From assembly GCA_035294265.1 (NCBI GenBank), contig DATGLK010000091.1:1-48733 (forward strand): a stretch of DNA of 48,733 bases, written 5' to 3'. The notes under the pieces were generated by a model. That model did no database searches, was not told the origin of the DNA, and saw only the letters and a list, made by a program, of their open reading frames with translations. This document shows, piece by piece, positions 40,552 to 48,733 of the stretch. This DNA comes from Candidatus Binataceae bacterium (GTDB taxonomy: Bacteria > Desulfobacterota > Binatia > Binatales > Binataceae). Positions within the stretch are counted from its first letter, which is position 1; each line of letters opens with the position of its first letter. A program made the position numbers and the translations under genes.

Positions 40552-42984
40552 CTAGACGACGATATTGATGAGCTTGTTGGGCACATAGATCAGCTTGCGC
40601 GGTGGCTTGCCTTCAAGCTGGCGGACGACCGCCGCGCTGCTTAAAGCCAACTCGCGCACCTGCGCTTCGTCGCTATCGGCCGCCACTTGCAGTTTCTCGC
40701 GTACCTTGCCGTTGACCTGCACCACCACCGTGACCACCGCCTCGCGCGCCAAAGCTGGATCGAAGCGGGGCCAAGGCTGCCGATGAACCGATTCGGAGTG
40801 GCCCAGGGCTTGCCAGAATTCTTCGCAGACGTGGGGCGCCATCGGGGCCAACATCAGGATGTAGCTTTCGATCCCGAAGCGGCCGATTTCCTCGGGGGCC
40901 AGGCGGGCCAAATGATTAAGCTCGTCCATCAGGGCAGCCAGCGCGGTATTGAAACGTAGCCGCTCCAGGTGATCTGTAAGCGTGGCGATGGTTTGATGGA
41001 TCTTGCGCTGAGTTGCCAGGGCGGGAGCGCCCTGCGGACAACCGGCCAGAACGTAGCGGCGCACCAAGTTCCAGACCCGGGTCAGAAAGCGAGCGGTCCC
41101 AACCACCCCCTCTTCATTCCAGTTGGTCGGCTCCTCGAAGGGCCCCATGAACAGCTCCCACAGCCGTAGCGCGTCGGCGCCATACTTTTCCACCATCGCG
41201 TCTGGGGTGACCACGTTGCCCCGGCTTTTCGACATCTTGTGGCCGTCGGCGGCCCAAATCATGCCCTGGTTGCGCAGCACCGGAAAAGGCTCGGTGAAGC
41301 TGATAAGGCCGGCGTCGTACATCACTTTGGTCCACATCCGGGCGTACAGCAGATGCATCACCGCATGCTCGGCGCCACCGATATAGAGATCGACCGGCAG
41401 CCAGTAATCGGCCGCCGCGCGCTCGAAAGGAGCCGATTTGTCATGAGGCGAAGCGAAGCGCAGAAAATACCATGAGGAGCAGGCAAAACCGTCCATAGTG
41501 TCGGTCTCGCGTTGGGCGGGACCGCCACAACTGGGACAGGTGGTATTGACGAACGAGGGCACATTGGCCAGCGGCGAGCGCCCCGTACCCGCAGGCTGAT
41601 AATCCTGCAGATCGGGCAACAATACCGGGAGTTGATCCTCGGGCACTGGCACCAGCTCGCACTTCACACAATAAACCATCGGGATGGGGCATCCCCAATA
41701 GCGCTGGCGGGAGATCAGCCAGTCACGCATTCGGTAGCTGATCGTACGCCGGCCCAGGTTGTGTTCTTCGACGTAAGCGCACACCGCAGCCCGAGCTTCG
41801 GCGGTGGTTTTGCCGGTGAGGAAACCGGAATTGACCGTGATCCCGTATTCCGTGAAGGCGCGATCGGCTGGGGGCGGACTACCGTCGGCGGGAGCGGTCA
41901 CCCGCGGAATCTGCAGGCCGAATTTTTGTGCGAACTCGAAATCGCGCTGATCCTCGCCTGGCGCCGCCATGATCGCGCCGGTTCCGTAGCCCATCAGGAC
42001 GTAGTCGGCGATCCAAATGGGAATGTTCTGTCCGCTAAACGGATTGTGCGCATAGGCGCCCACGAATACTCCGGTCTTTTCCTTGACCGTGGACAGCCGC
42101 TCGATATCACTCTGGCGCTGGGCCTGGGCCTGATAGCTTTGCACCGCGGCGCGCTGCGACGTGCTGGTGATGCGCGCGACCAGCGGATGCTCGGGGGCCA
42201 AGACCATGAAGGAGACTCCAAAGACAGTATCGGGCCGGGTCGTGAAGAAGCGCACCTCGGCGGAATGGCCGACCACGGGGAAGGCGATTTCCGCCCCCTC
42301 CGAACGACCGATCCAGTTGCGTTGCATGATCTTGATCCGCTCGGGCCAATCGAGCCCTTCCAGATCGGCCAGCAGGCGGTCGGCGTAGGCAGTGATCTTG
42401 AAGTACCACTGCTCGAGCTCTTTCTTGGTGACTGGGGTTTCAGGATGGCGCCAGCAGCAGCCATCGATTACCTGCTCGTTGGCCAGAATGGACAAGCATT
42501 TCTCGCACCACCATTGGGCACCCACCGCGCGGTAGGCCAGGCCGCGGCGGTAAAGCAAAAGAAAAAACCACTGAGTCCACTTGTAGTAATCAGGCGAAGA
42601 GGAATTAATCTCGCGTGTCCAATCGTAGGCGCATCCCGTCAACTTTAACTGACGCTTGAAGTTGGCGGCGTAGCGGGGAACCGTCTGCTTGGGATGGAGA
42701 TGCTTGAGCAGGGCGTCGTTTTCGGCGGGCAGCCCGAAGGCGTCCCAGCCCATCGAATGGAGCACATTGAAGCCGCTCATCCGCCGTTTGCGCCCAATTA
42801 CGTCGCTGGGCACGTAGTTATGCAGATGACCCACGGACAAGCCCTCGCCGGAGGGATAGGGAAACATTTCCAATAGATAGAACTTGGGCCGGGTGCGGTC
42901 GGCAGGCGTTAGGTAGAGTTGCTCGCGCTCCCAGTGCTCCTGCCATTTGGCTTCGATTCGATGCGGCTCGTAGCGTTCGTCCAT
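40552..42984 (-). CDS. leuS: leucyl-tRNA synthetase
   Basis: 810 residues of a class Ia synthetase. The HIGH-type motif lies in PYPSGEGLSVGHLHNY and the KMSKS motif is intact (GHKMSKSRGNVV). The editing domain is present with the TTRPDT motif and the later MGYGTGAIMAAPGEDQRDFEFA, and four Cys (CEKC; CPSC) fit zinc-binding parts. The last part, with VVQVNGKVREKLQV, is the usual C-terminal domain. It attaches leucine to tRNA-Leu. It stands in a minus-strand run after prfB, Mut7-C and TPR genes. Confidence 0.98.
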   Translation of the reverse strand: MDERYEPHRIEAKWQEHWEREQLYLTPADRTRPKFYLLEMFPYPSGEGLSVGHLHNYVPSDVIGRKRRMSGFNVLHSMGWDAFGLPAENDALLKHLHPKQTVPRYAANFKRQLKLTGCAYDWTREINSSSPDYYKWTQWFFLLLYRRGLAYRAVGAQWWCEKCLSILANEQVIDGCCWRHPETPVTKKELEQWYFKITAYADRLLADLEGLDWPERIKIMQRNWIGRSEGAEIAFPVVGHSAEVRFFTTRPDTVFGVSFMVLAPEHPLVARITSTSQRAAVQSYQAQAQRQSDIERLSTVKEKTGVFVGAYAHNPFSGQNIPIWIADYVLMGYGTGAIMAAPGEDQRDFEFAQKFGLQIPRVTAPADGSPPPADRAFTEYGITVNSGFLTGKTTAEARAAVCAYVEEHNLGRRTISYRMRDWLISRQRYWGCPIPMVYCVKCELVPVPEDQLPVLLPDLQDYQPAGTGRSPLANVPSFVNTTCPSCGGPAQRETDTMDGFACSSWYFLRFASPHDKSAPFERAAADYWLPVDLYIGGAEHAVMHLLYARMWTKVMYDAGLISFTEPFPVLRNQGMIWAADGHKMSKSRGNVVTPDAMVEKYGADALRLWELFMGPFEEPTNWNEEGVVGTARFLTRVWNLVRRYVLAGCPQGAPALATQRKIHQTIATLTDHLERLRFNTALAALMDELNHLARLAPEEIGRFGIESYILMLAPMAPHVCEEFWQALGHSESVHRQPWPRFDPALAREAVVTVVVQVNGKVREKLQVAADSDEAQVRELALSSAAVVRQLEGKPPRKLIYVPNKLINIVV

Positions 42985-43121
42985 GAGTTTTGTGGCCCGT
43001 CCGCTCCCCCAGCGGGAATTCAGCCAAGTCTAGCGTGCGGTTGCGTTTGGACCAAACTTAAACCTGATGGTGATGGGGCTGCTTTTGCGCCAGGCGAGGC
43101 AAGCGCGCGCCATGAGGCTTC

Positions 43122-43610
43122 CTAGTTGAGCCGACGGCGAAGCTCTTCGAGCTGCTCCTGCAGCTCGCCGTTTTGGGGGACCAGGGCGAGTGCGCCCTCC
43201 AGTTCCCTGACCGCGCGCACAAGCTGTCCACTGGCAGCATAAATCCGTGCCAGGTTGATATAGGGGTAATGGCGCGGCTCGTAACGAGGAGCGTGCTTGG
43301 CCTGTTCCAGCCATGGGATCGCCTCTTCGCTGCGCCCCTGCTGCATCAGGTACACCCCGATGTCGTTGTAAGGGTTGCCGAAGGTGGGATCCAGCGCGAT
43401 CGCTTGCCGGCATTGTGCGATCGCTTCCTCCAGCTCTCCCTGATAGCTCAATGCCCAACCCAGGTAAGTGTGGGCCTCGGCGGTCGGCGCTAGCGCCAAC
43501 GAGCGACGATAAAGTTCAACTGCCTGCTCCAGCGCGCCCTGCTGTTGGGCGCGCAGCCCCTGGTTAACCAACGCAAGCGCGGTTTGGTAACGATCCCGTC
43601 CGCCTACCAT
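43122..43610 (-). CDS. TPR-repeat protein
   Basis: 162 residues made almost entirely of about four tetratricopeptide repeats: ALVNQGLRAQQQGALEQAVELYRRSLALAPT, then AHTYLGWALSYQGELEEAIAQCRQAIALDPT and two more with PYNDIGVYLMQQGRSEEA and PYINLARIYAASGQLVRA. No signal peptide or other domain. TPR units hold protein partners; here none can be named. It lies 46 bases after the Mut7-C gene and 137 bases before leuS, on the same strand. Confidence 0.9.
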   Translation of the reverse strand: MVGGRDRYQTALALVNQGLRAQQQGALEQAVELYRRSLALAPTAEAHTYLGWALSYQGELEEAIAQCRQAIALDPTFGNPYNDIGVYLMQQGRSEEAIPWLEQAKHAPRYEPRHYPYINLARIYAASGQLVRAVRELEGALALVPQNGELQEQLEELRRRLN

Positions 43611-43656
43611 GATGTCTTACTATTTCTCTTATATCGTTTGTTGTATCTTTCGTTGG

Positions 43657-44133
43657 CTACGTGCCCGCCGTATCCAGTCGTCGCTGCAGCGTGGCTATCT
43701 CGTTGGCCATCCGTGTCACGTGAGTTGCCGGCCAATAGATCTTGCCGCATTGCGGACATTGGGCGAAATGGGATTGGGTTTTGAAGACATAGGGAGGGAC
43801 CAGTTCCTGAGCGGCGGTTGGCGGCAAATCCTCCAGCGGCTGGTTGCACTGAGAGCATCGACTCAGCGCGCCGGCGTACGGGTCGAAAGGATAACGGCGC
43901 AGGACCTCGAACAGTTGGTCGCGCAGCGCGTTTGCCTGAAGGTAGAGCACATCGGGGGCGGTGCGCAGCCGCTTGTCCCGGGTCAGAAGCGGGCGCTGCT
44001 CGGCGCGCGCCAGGCGTAAGGCAGCAGGGCCTGAGCGGGTGCGATGGTAGGAGACGTCGGCGCCCAGCAGCCGCAGCCATCGCGCCAAGCGGCCAACCAT
44101 CCGATCGGCGGCAAATCGCGGCGTTTCATTCAT
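43657..44133 (-). CDS. Mut7-C (DUF82) PIN-like RNase domain protein
   Basis: 158 residues. The N-terminal half is the PIN-like Mut7-C fold: FAADRMVGRLARWLRLLGADVSYHR with its first catalytic Asp, and RPLLTRDKRLR with the second acidic site. The second half has a four-Cys zinc ribbon (CSQC and CPQCGKIYW). The family is thought to cut RNA; the role in bacteria is unknown. It begins 19 bases after the prfB stop, so it is likely on the prfB transcript. Confidence 0.9.
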   Translation of the reverse strand: MNETPRFAADRMVGRLARWLRLLGADVSYHRTRSGPAALRLARAEQRPLLTRDKRLRTAPDVLYLQANALRDQLFEVLRRYPFDPYAGALSRCSQCNQPLEDLPPTAAQELVPPYVFKTQSHFAQCPQCGKIYWPATHVTRMANEIATLQRRLDTAGT

Positions 44134-44152
44134 TTGGGCGTCACCTCCGCGC

Positions 44153-45287
44153 TCACTCCGGCGCCGCCTCGGCGCCTTCCTTGCGCACGCCCATCAGGTA
44201 CGCCTGGATGAAGGAGTCGATCTCGCCGTCGAGCACGGCATCGGTGTTGCCGATCTCCACTCCAGTACGATGGTCCTTGACCATCCGGTAGGGTTGCAGG
44301 ACATAAGAGCGGATTTGGCTGCCCCAGGTAATATCCTTCTTCTCCTTGGAAAATTGATCCAGCTGCTCACGCTTTTTGCGCAGTTCGAGTTCGAACAGGC
44401 GGGCGCGCAATATTTTCATCGCCATGTTGCGATTCTTATGCTGCGAGCGTTCGTTTTGACAGGTCACCACGATCCCGGTAGGAAGATGGGTAAAACGCAC
44501 CGCCGAATCGGTCTTATTGACGTGTTGGCCGCCGGCCCCGCTGGCCCGAAAGGTGTCGATGCGCAGGTCGGCTGGGTTGATCACCACCTCGACCTTGTCG
44601 TCGATCTCGGGATAGACGAAGACCGAAGCGAAGGAGGTATGTCGGCGGGCGTTGCCGTCGAATGGCGAAATCCGCACCAGTCGGTGAATCCCTGCCTCGG
44701 CTTTGAGGTAGCCATAGGCGTACTCGCCATCGACCGTGAAGGTGACGTTCTTCAGCCCGGCGCCCTCGTTGCCAGGCAAAAAATCCACGATCTCGGTATG
44801 GAAGCCATGGCGTGCGGCCCAGCGCAGATATAGACGCAACAGGATGGAGGCCCAGTCCTGGGCTTCTTCGCCGCCAGCGCCAGGATGGATTGAAACAATA
44901 GCGCTTAGGCGGTCGAATTCCCCGCTCAGCATCACCTTTAACTCTTGCCCCTCCAGACTCTCGCGCACCGCCGCTACCGCGCGCTCGGCTTCGCGTGCGG
45001 CCTCGCTGTCCTCGAGCCCCTCTTCTTCGGCCATGGTGAGAAACAGCCGGGCTTCTTCAATCAGATGGCGCAGCTTCTCTACCTCGGCAAGCTGGGCCCG
45101 AATCTGGTCTTGTTCGCGAAGGTTGCTTTGCGCCGTTTCGGGTTGGTTCCAAAACTCTGGCTGGCTGGCCTGGGCCGCCAGGGTGGCCTGACGGGCAGTT
45201 AGTTGAGCGGGGTCAAAGCCGCCTCCAGAGTTTACCGGCGCGCTCTTCGAGGTCGGTCAAGACTTGTTCGATTTCGTTCAAAGTCAC
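44153..45287 (-). CDS. prfB: peptide chain release factor 2, with programmed +1 frameshift
   Basis: RF2 frees finished peptides at UAA and UGA. The anticodon-like SPF (RISPFDGN) and the catalytic GGQ ([15 protein letters not shown]) are present. A plain reading starts only at ATG 45034, which is 60 codons inside the family start. The true start is GTG 45287, preceded by GAGGG: 24 codons ([15 protein letters not shown]...) lead to CTT-TGA-C, where the ribosome must skip one base at 45215 to continue with GAC (45214), giving [15 protein letters not shown] and then the main frame. The total is 377 residues after the shift, close to the usual 365. It controls its own level as in E. coli: scarce RF2 favours the frameshift. 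Confidence 0.97.
45212..45226 (-). promoter_or_regulatory. prfB recoding site (SD-like GGAGG + CTT TGA C)
   Basis: On the minus strand GGAGG (45226-45222) lies three bases before CTT-TGA-C (45218-45212), the same spacing as in the E. coli site. The Shine-Dalgarno-like element pulls the ribosome forward while UGA waits for RF2. Confidence 0.95.
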
Positions 45288-45680
45288 AATAAATCCCTCA
45301 CACTCTCTACTGAAATGATTCTGCCACAAACGCGGACCTGAATTAACTCGCCCTCCCAGGGGGCCCTCCTTAGCCAAAAAAGGTAGGTTGAGGTCAAAGG
45401 GCTCATCTTGCTAAATATTCAAGCTGTTTAGGACCAAAAGTTCGATCTGATTCTTTTTTCAAAACATTTTTCCTCCTCCGTGCAGTTATCAATGAAGGAG
45501 GAGAATCGGACTAGGCCAAAGCGCTGCTCGCCGGCCGCCTGACCGAAGCCCACTCTGTTCCAAAACCGTACAGCAAACCCGTGGCTTGAGATCTTTCCGC
45601 GCTGGTAAATAACTAGTTGCTTGTAATCAGGGCTGATTTCTGATCCGCCGGTGGGGCCGTTATGAAAGGACAGGTTTCCA
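45288..45680. other. 393-base intergenic region, AT-richer than its surroundings
   Basis: No gene or known RNA is recognised. It has T- and A-runs (45450-45475) and a 7-bp stem CTCCTCC/GGAGGAG (45473-45479, 45497-45503) that pairs an SD-like sequence. It should carry the prfB promoter on the minus strand. A small structured RNA cannot be excluded. Confidence 0.45.
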
Positions 45681-45839
45681 ATGGCACGAACTCTGGTGGG
45701 GATGATGGCGATGGGAACGGTGGCGCTGGCGCTGTGGTCGGTGCTGAGCAGACCAGCCGACCGCTTGCTCTTGAATTCGCAACTGGCGCAGGAGCTGGAG
45801 GCGTTGCGCCGTAAGGCGCTCTGCCGCCTGGTGAGATAA
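45681..45839 (+). CDS. possible 52-aa membrane protein
   Basis: A short frame with AAAGGA 11 bases before ATG. One hydrophobic helix (TLVGMMAMGTVALALWSVLS, 4-23) is followed by a charged helix (NSQLAQELEALRRKALCRLV). The plan of one membrane anchor plus a short cytoplasmic coil is common for real small proteins. No family is recognised. It is convergent with the DUF971 gene, two bases apart. Confidence 0.45.
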   Translation: MARTLVGMMAMGTVALALWSVLSRPADRLLLNSQLAQELEALRRKALCRLVR

Positions 45840-45841
45840 AG

Positions 45842-46180
45842 TCAGCCGGTGATCGGCTTTTCGGGTTCGCCCTTACATAGCGCGCATCCGCACAGAGCAC
45901 GCAATTCGGGCAGGGTGTAGATGGTCTCGTGGCCATCAGCCCACCCCAGGAAGAGGCTGGCGTCACCCAGGCGTATCAGTTGACGCAAACGCCCGCCATT
46001 GGCACCGGGGGGGTCATGCTTGCCTTTGGCGCTGCATTCACGGCAGGGGCAATGGCGGCGCAAGTTGTTCCACGGATAGATACTGTCGTGGCCGTCGCTC
46101 CATTTAATTCCCGCAGCGTAATTCCCTACTTCGTGCAGCGCGGTGATTTTGAGCACCATTTGCCGTGCCGTCGTTGCCAT
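45842..46180 (-). CDS. DUF971 domain protein
   Basis: 112 residues of the family related to the N-terminus of gamma-butyrobetaine hydroxylase. The family marks are IKWSDGHDSIYPWNNLRRHCPCREC, then GWADGHETIYTLPELRALCGCALC. Five or six Cys in CPCxxC and CGCxxC can bind metal. In other bacteria such proteins are linked with iron-sulfur cluster carriers; here no such gene is near. Confidence 0.9.
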   Translation of the reverse strand: MATTARQMVLKITALHEVGNYAAGIKWSDGHDSIYPWNNLRRHCPCRECSAKGKHDPPGANGGRLRQLIRLGDASLFLGWADGHETIYTLPELRALCGCALCKGEPEKPITG

Positions 46181-46278
46181 CGAATCTAAGCTTAAACCTC
46201 GCTCTCGCTCGCCTCAAGCAGGCTTGCTGGTCTGAGCCGACATGGGCGCGAAGCACGGCAGGATCGCGGCCACTGAAG

Positions 46279-47199
46279 TCAATAAAAGCGCTTCTCCCCG
46301 GCGGGGCGTGTCTTCCAGCGTCGATGGATCCAGTTCCAATGGTCCGGATAGCGGCGGATCATAGCTTCCACCTCGGCGCTGAAGCGCTGGGTATAGTCGC
46401 GGATGGTTTGAAGCCGATCCGGCCCTGGTAAGACCTCGATTACCGGTCGAATCACGATCCGATGGCGCAGCGATTGGTCCTCGCGCACGATGAACACCGG
46501 TGCCACCGGAGCACCACTGACCAAGGCCAGGCGCGCTGGGGCGTCGGTGGTGCTGGCGAGGCAGCCGAAGAAATTAACGAACACCCCGCGCCGGACATCC
46601 AGATCGATCGGGATGACCACATGTTGGTTGCGTTGCAAGCGCAGTACGACGTCGCGACCAGCTCCCTTGCGCGCGATGATCTGGTTGCCGACGCGTGCCC
46701 GTTGTTCGGATACCAATCGGTCTATCAGGCGATTTCGCAGCGGCCGATAAACGATCGCTATCGGGTGGCCATTGAGGGCGTGCGCATGCGCCATCAGTTC
46801 CCAATTGCCGAAATGCGCGGTCACCAGGAGTCCGCCTCGGCCGGCCGAGAGCGCCTCGCCCGCGCGCCAGTTCTCCACTCCGTCGTAACTGACTAAATAC
46901 TTGAGCTGGTCCGGACCCAGCTTGGGCAGATGGCACCATTCGGCCGCCATCCGGCCCCAATTGCGATACATCGCGGCCAAGATTTCCCGATGGCGCGCAC
47001 GGTCGTAGTCGGGAAAAGCGATGGCCAGATTGCGCATCGCGATCGGGCGATTAAACCGGTCGGCGGCCGCGGCCAGTGTGCCTATCTTGGTTCCCAGCCA
47101 AACCGCGCGCGCCAAGGGCAGGCGTTGGAGGGTGGCGCGAGCGGCGGAAAACAAAATAAATTCGGCACGCGCCGCAACTCCGCTAGTTTGTCGTGCCAT
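46279..47199 (-). CDS. LpxL/HtrB-family lysophospholipid/lipid A acyltransferase
   Basis: 306 residues. The catalytic HX4E is H129FGNWE134 in VTAHFGNWELMAHAHALNG, and the second acyltransferase block is IPIDLDVRRGVFVNFFG. An N-terminal hydrophobic stretch anchors it to the inner membrane. It would add a secondary acyl chain to lipid A or a related lipid, which points to an outer membrane. MARNLAIAFP-like text (MRNLAIAFPDY) near residue 55 is typical. It is not next to other lpx genes. Confidence 0.9.
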   Translation of the reverse strand: MARQTSGVAARAEFILFSAARATLQRLPLARAVWLGTKIGTLAAAADRFNRPIAMRNLAIAFPDYDRARHREILAAMYRNWGRMAAEWCHLPKLGPDQLKYLVSYDGVENWRAGEALSAGRGGLLVTAHFGNWELMAHAHALNGHPIAIVYRPLRNRLIDRLVSEQRARVGNQIIARKGAGRDVVLRLQRNQHVVIPIDLDVRRGVFVNFFGCLASTTDAPARLALVSGAPVAPVFIVREDQSLRHRIVIRPVIEVLPGPDRLQTIRDYTQRFSAEVEAMIRRYPDHWNWIHRRWKTRPAGEKRFY

Positions 47200-47309
47200 T
47201 AAACCGCCTGCCCACCCCGGCCCACAGCAACGGATTGGAAGCGCGCTGGGCAGGTGTCAAAGTAACCGGGGACAATACGCAAAATCACACCCCGGTCGGC
47301 GGCGTAAGG

Positions 47310-48733
47310 TCACCGTGTTCCAAACATGCCGCTGACCGCATCGAGCATCCCGCCTGCCTTGCGATTTTCGCCGGCGCTGGCCGCCAGCGGCGCCGCCGCC
47401 GCCGCCGCCATTGGCGAAGAGGGGGAAGCATTGCTGGCGCCAGGTGGCGGCGGATTGATCTCCTCGGTGTTGAGTGGCGTGGGAGAATAGGGTGGAGGTG
47501 CGCCGGCTGCCGGGCCCGCCGCGCCTGAGCCTGTGGGGGCACCCAATTCGGCGCTGGGCGGTACAGTCAAGCCAAAGCTAGGCTTGTAGAGTTCCTGGAC
47601 CTGATCCATCGGCATGTCGTGCAGTTCGCGCCGTCCCAGCGATTGCAGGTATTTCTGGCGCTCATCCAGCGAGAGTTCGCGCAAATCCTCCCGATCGCGA
47701 ATCACGTGAGGCGTCAGAAATAGCAGCAGATTGGTCTTCTGTCCGGTGCGGTCGGTGCTGGTGAATAGGTTGCCCAGGACTGGAATATCGGAGAGATACG
47801 GGACGCCTGATTTGGTCAGGTCGACCTCGTCAGATAGCAACCCGCCCACGACCGTGGTGCGATGGTTCTGCACTAACACGGTCGTCGAGGCGGAGCGGAT
47901 GGTTGTGGTTGGGCCCAGTGGATTGGTGGAGGAGTTAAGCGTGCTTGCAATGACCGCGGAGACCTCCTCGTAAACATCCATCTTGATGTAACCGCCCTCG
48001 GTTATCTGGGGAACGATATCCAGGGTGATGCCCACGTTCTGGCGGTTGACCGAATTGAAGATCTGTCCAGACAAGGCTGAAGTCGCGCTGGCCCCGGAGA
48101 GGAAGGGCAGGTTTTCACCGACCACGATGGTGGCCTCTTCGTTATCGGTGGTGAGTAAGGTGGGGGCCGACAGGATGTTGGAATGAGTGTCGTTCTCGAT
48201 AGCCGTGATCAGGGCTACGTCGCAAGGCACGCTGATCGAGGTGGGAATGCCGCTAAGGCCATTGAATCCTGACAGACCGCCAAGACCACCCAGGCCGCCT
48301 AGCCCGCCTAGCCCGCTGCTGGCGGCAGCCAAGGCGGTAGAGATGGTGCACATGCTGCCAGAGGCCAAGCCGAAGTTGAGTCCGGTCAGGCCCAAGGGAT
48401 TGGTCAGGCTGGTGGCCAAGTTGCCGAAATTAAAATTGGCCACGCCCAGGGCGCTGCCGATGCCAGCGCCGCCCTGGAAGCTGATGCCCAATTGGCGCTC
48501 ACGATTGCTGCTGACTTCAGCCACCACCGCCTGCACGAAGACCTGGCGGCGGGGAATATCCAATTCGTAGATGATTTGACGCAAAGTGGCGTAATCCTGC
48601 GGCATCGCGCTTATTACCAGCGAATTGGTCGCAGGGTCGGCAGTGACGTGGACCGGCAACTCGAATTCGGTGCCTGGGCCACCATTGGTGGAAGCGGCAG
48701 CGGGGGTATTGGCGCTGCTGCTGCGATTGCCCC
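47310..48733 (-). CDS. gspD: type II secretion secretin, C-terminal part (5' end outside window)
   Basis: The frame is open to the window edge (first full codon at 48731), so the N-terminus is missing; a TTG inside the frame (48659) is not the true start. Visible parts are the end of an N-domain (ADPATNSLVISAMPQDYATL, LDIPRRQVFVQAVVAEVS), and the secretin core with NILSAPTLLTTDNEEATIVVGENLPF, GITLDIVPQI, VGGLLSDE and GVPYLSDIPVLGNLF. It forms the outer-membrane gate of type II secretion. A Gly/Leu repeat (GLGGLGGLGG) lies in a loop of the core, and the last 90 residues are Pro/Ala-rich. No other gsp gene is in the window. Confidence 0.93.
   Translation of the reverse strand, partial: GNRSSSANTPAAASTNGGPGTEFELPVHVTADPATNSLVISAMPQDYATLRQIIYELDIPRRQVFVQAVVAEVSSNRERQLGISFQGGAGIGSALGVANFNFGNLATSLTNPLGLTGLNFGLASGSMCTISTALAAASSGLGGLGGLGGLGGLSGFNGLSGIPTSISVPCDVALITAIENDTHSNILSAPTLLTTDNEEATIVVGENLPFLSGASATSALSGQIFNSVNRQNVGITLDIVPQITEGGYIKMDVYEEVSAVIASTLNSSTNPLGPTTTIRSASTTVLVQNHRTTVVGGLLSDEVDLTKSGVPYLSDIPVLGNLFTSTDRTGQKTNLLLFLTPHVIRDREDLRELSLDERQKYLQSLGRRELHDMPMDQVQELYKPSFGLTVPPSAELGAPTGSGAAGPAAGAPPPYSPTPLNTEEINPPPPGASNASPSSPMAAAAAAPLAASAGENRKAGGMLDAVSGMFGTR

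Noticed and set aside
41512-42648. Long plus-strand open frame (378 codons) opposite leuS
   Set aside because: The minus-strand LeuRS has intact HIGH, editing and KMSKS motifs; the opposite frame has no recognisable domain.
48280-48320. Short GC-rich repeats as a possible tandem repeat array
   Set aside because: They encode the Gly-Leu repeat of the secretin in frame and are not a non-coding array or CRISPR.

Overview
This is a high-GC chromosomal window, densely coding on both strands. The hosts of LpxL-type lipid A acylation and a GspD secretin show a diderm bacterium. Three F420/flavin luciferase-like oxidoreductases, two unrelated aromatic-ring-dioxygenase folds, a dihydroxyphthalate decarboxylase-like protein, two intact SDRs, a dienelactone hydrolase, phosphatidylcholine synthase and BluB suggest an aerobic soil or sediment lineage of the former Deltaproteobacteria type, such as Candidatus Binatota. 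This placement is inference from gene content; no rRNA gene is present to settle it. I saw no tRNA, rRNA, CRISPR array, insertion sequence or phage gene.

Layout. 1-5.7 kb: the end of a sigma-54 activator, a decayed SDR pseudogene, a luciferase-like oxidoreductase, a CDP-alcohol phosphatidyltransferase coupled to a universal stress protein, an MFS carrier, and a periplasmic MsrB-like protein without its active-site residues. 5.7-13.6 kb is a catabolic-looking accessory block: two tandem 360-aa luciferase-like paralogues, a two-repeat VOC protein and a LigB-type dioxygenase facing each other across a region with an 18-bp tandem repeat, and a second MFS carrier. 13.8-16.2 kb: phosphatidylcholine synthase translationally coupled to a two-domain N-formylglutamate-amidohydrolase-like protein.

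16.7-22.1 kb: thiol peroxidase, then a tight cobalamin nucleotide-loop operon (bluB, cbiB, cobD, cobT, cobS) that makes dimethylbenzimidazole, the aminopropanol arm and ribazole phosphate and joins them; the cobinamide kinase (cobU/cobP) is not here. 22.1-27.5 kb: an SDR without the usual Lys, a dienelactone hydrolase, a classical SDR and a class A penicillin-binding protein. 28.0-31.5 kb: a reduced complex I cluster, nuoB-nuoF-nuoG, with no nuoE between B and F. 31.6-34.9 kb: ThiO coupled to a degenerate receiver protein, then a soluble acyl-ACP desaturase and a membrane desaturase side by side.

35.2-36.4 kb: two divergent single-RRM proteins, a strong terminator and a 56-aa charged protein. 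36.4-39.2 kb: a prokaryotic pentameric ligand-gated channel, a dihydroxyphthalate decarboxylase-like protein and a stand-alone receiver. 39.7-45.3 kb (minus strand): prfB with a classic programmed +1 frameshift, Mut7-C, a TPR protein, leuS and a DNA-repair methyltransferase that carries an Ada-type zinc domain at its C-terminus. 45.7-48.7 kb: a small membrane protein, a DUF971 protein, an LpxL-family acyltransferase and a secretin cut by the window edge.

The most unusual items are the permuted Ogt-Ada protein, the MsrB fold with all four catalytic positions changed, the Pcs-coupled fusion protein and the channel gene. None of these forms an obvious new multi-gene system; they are single-gene novelties in an otherwise ordinary chromosome.
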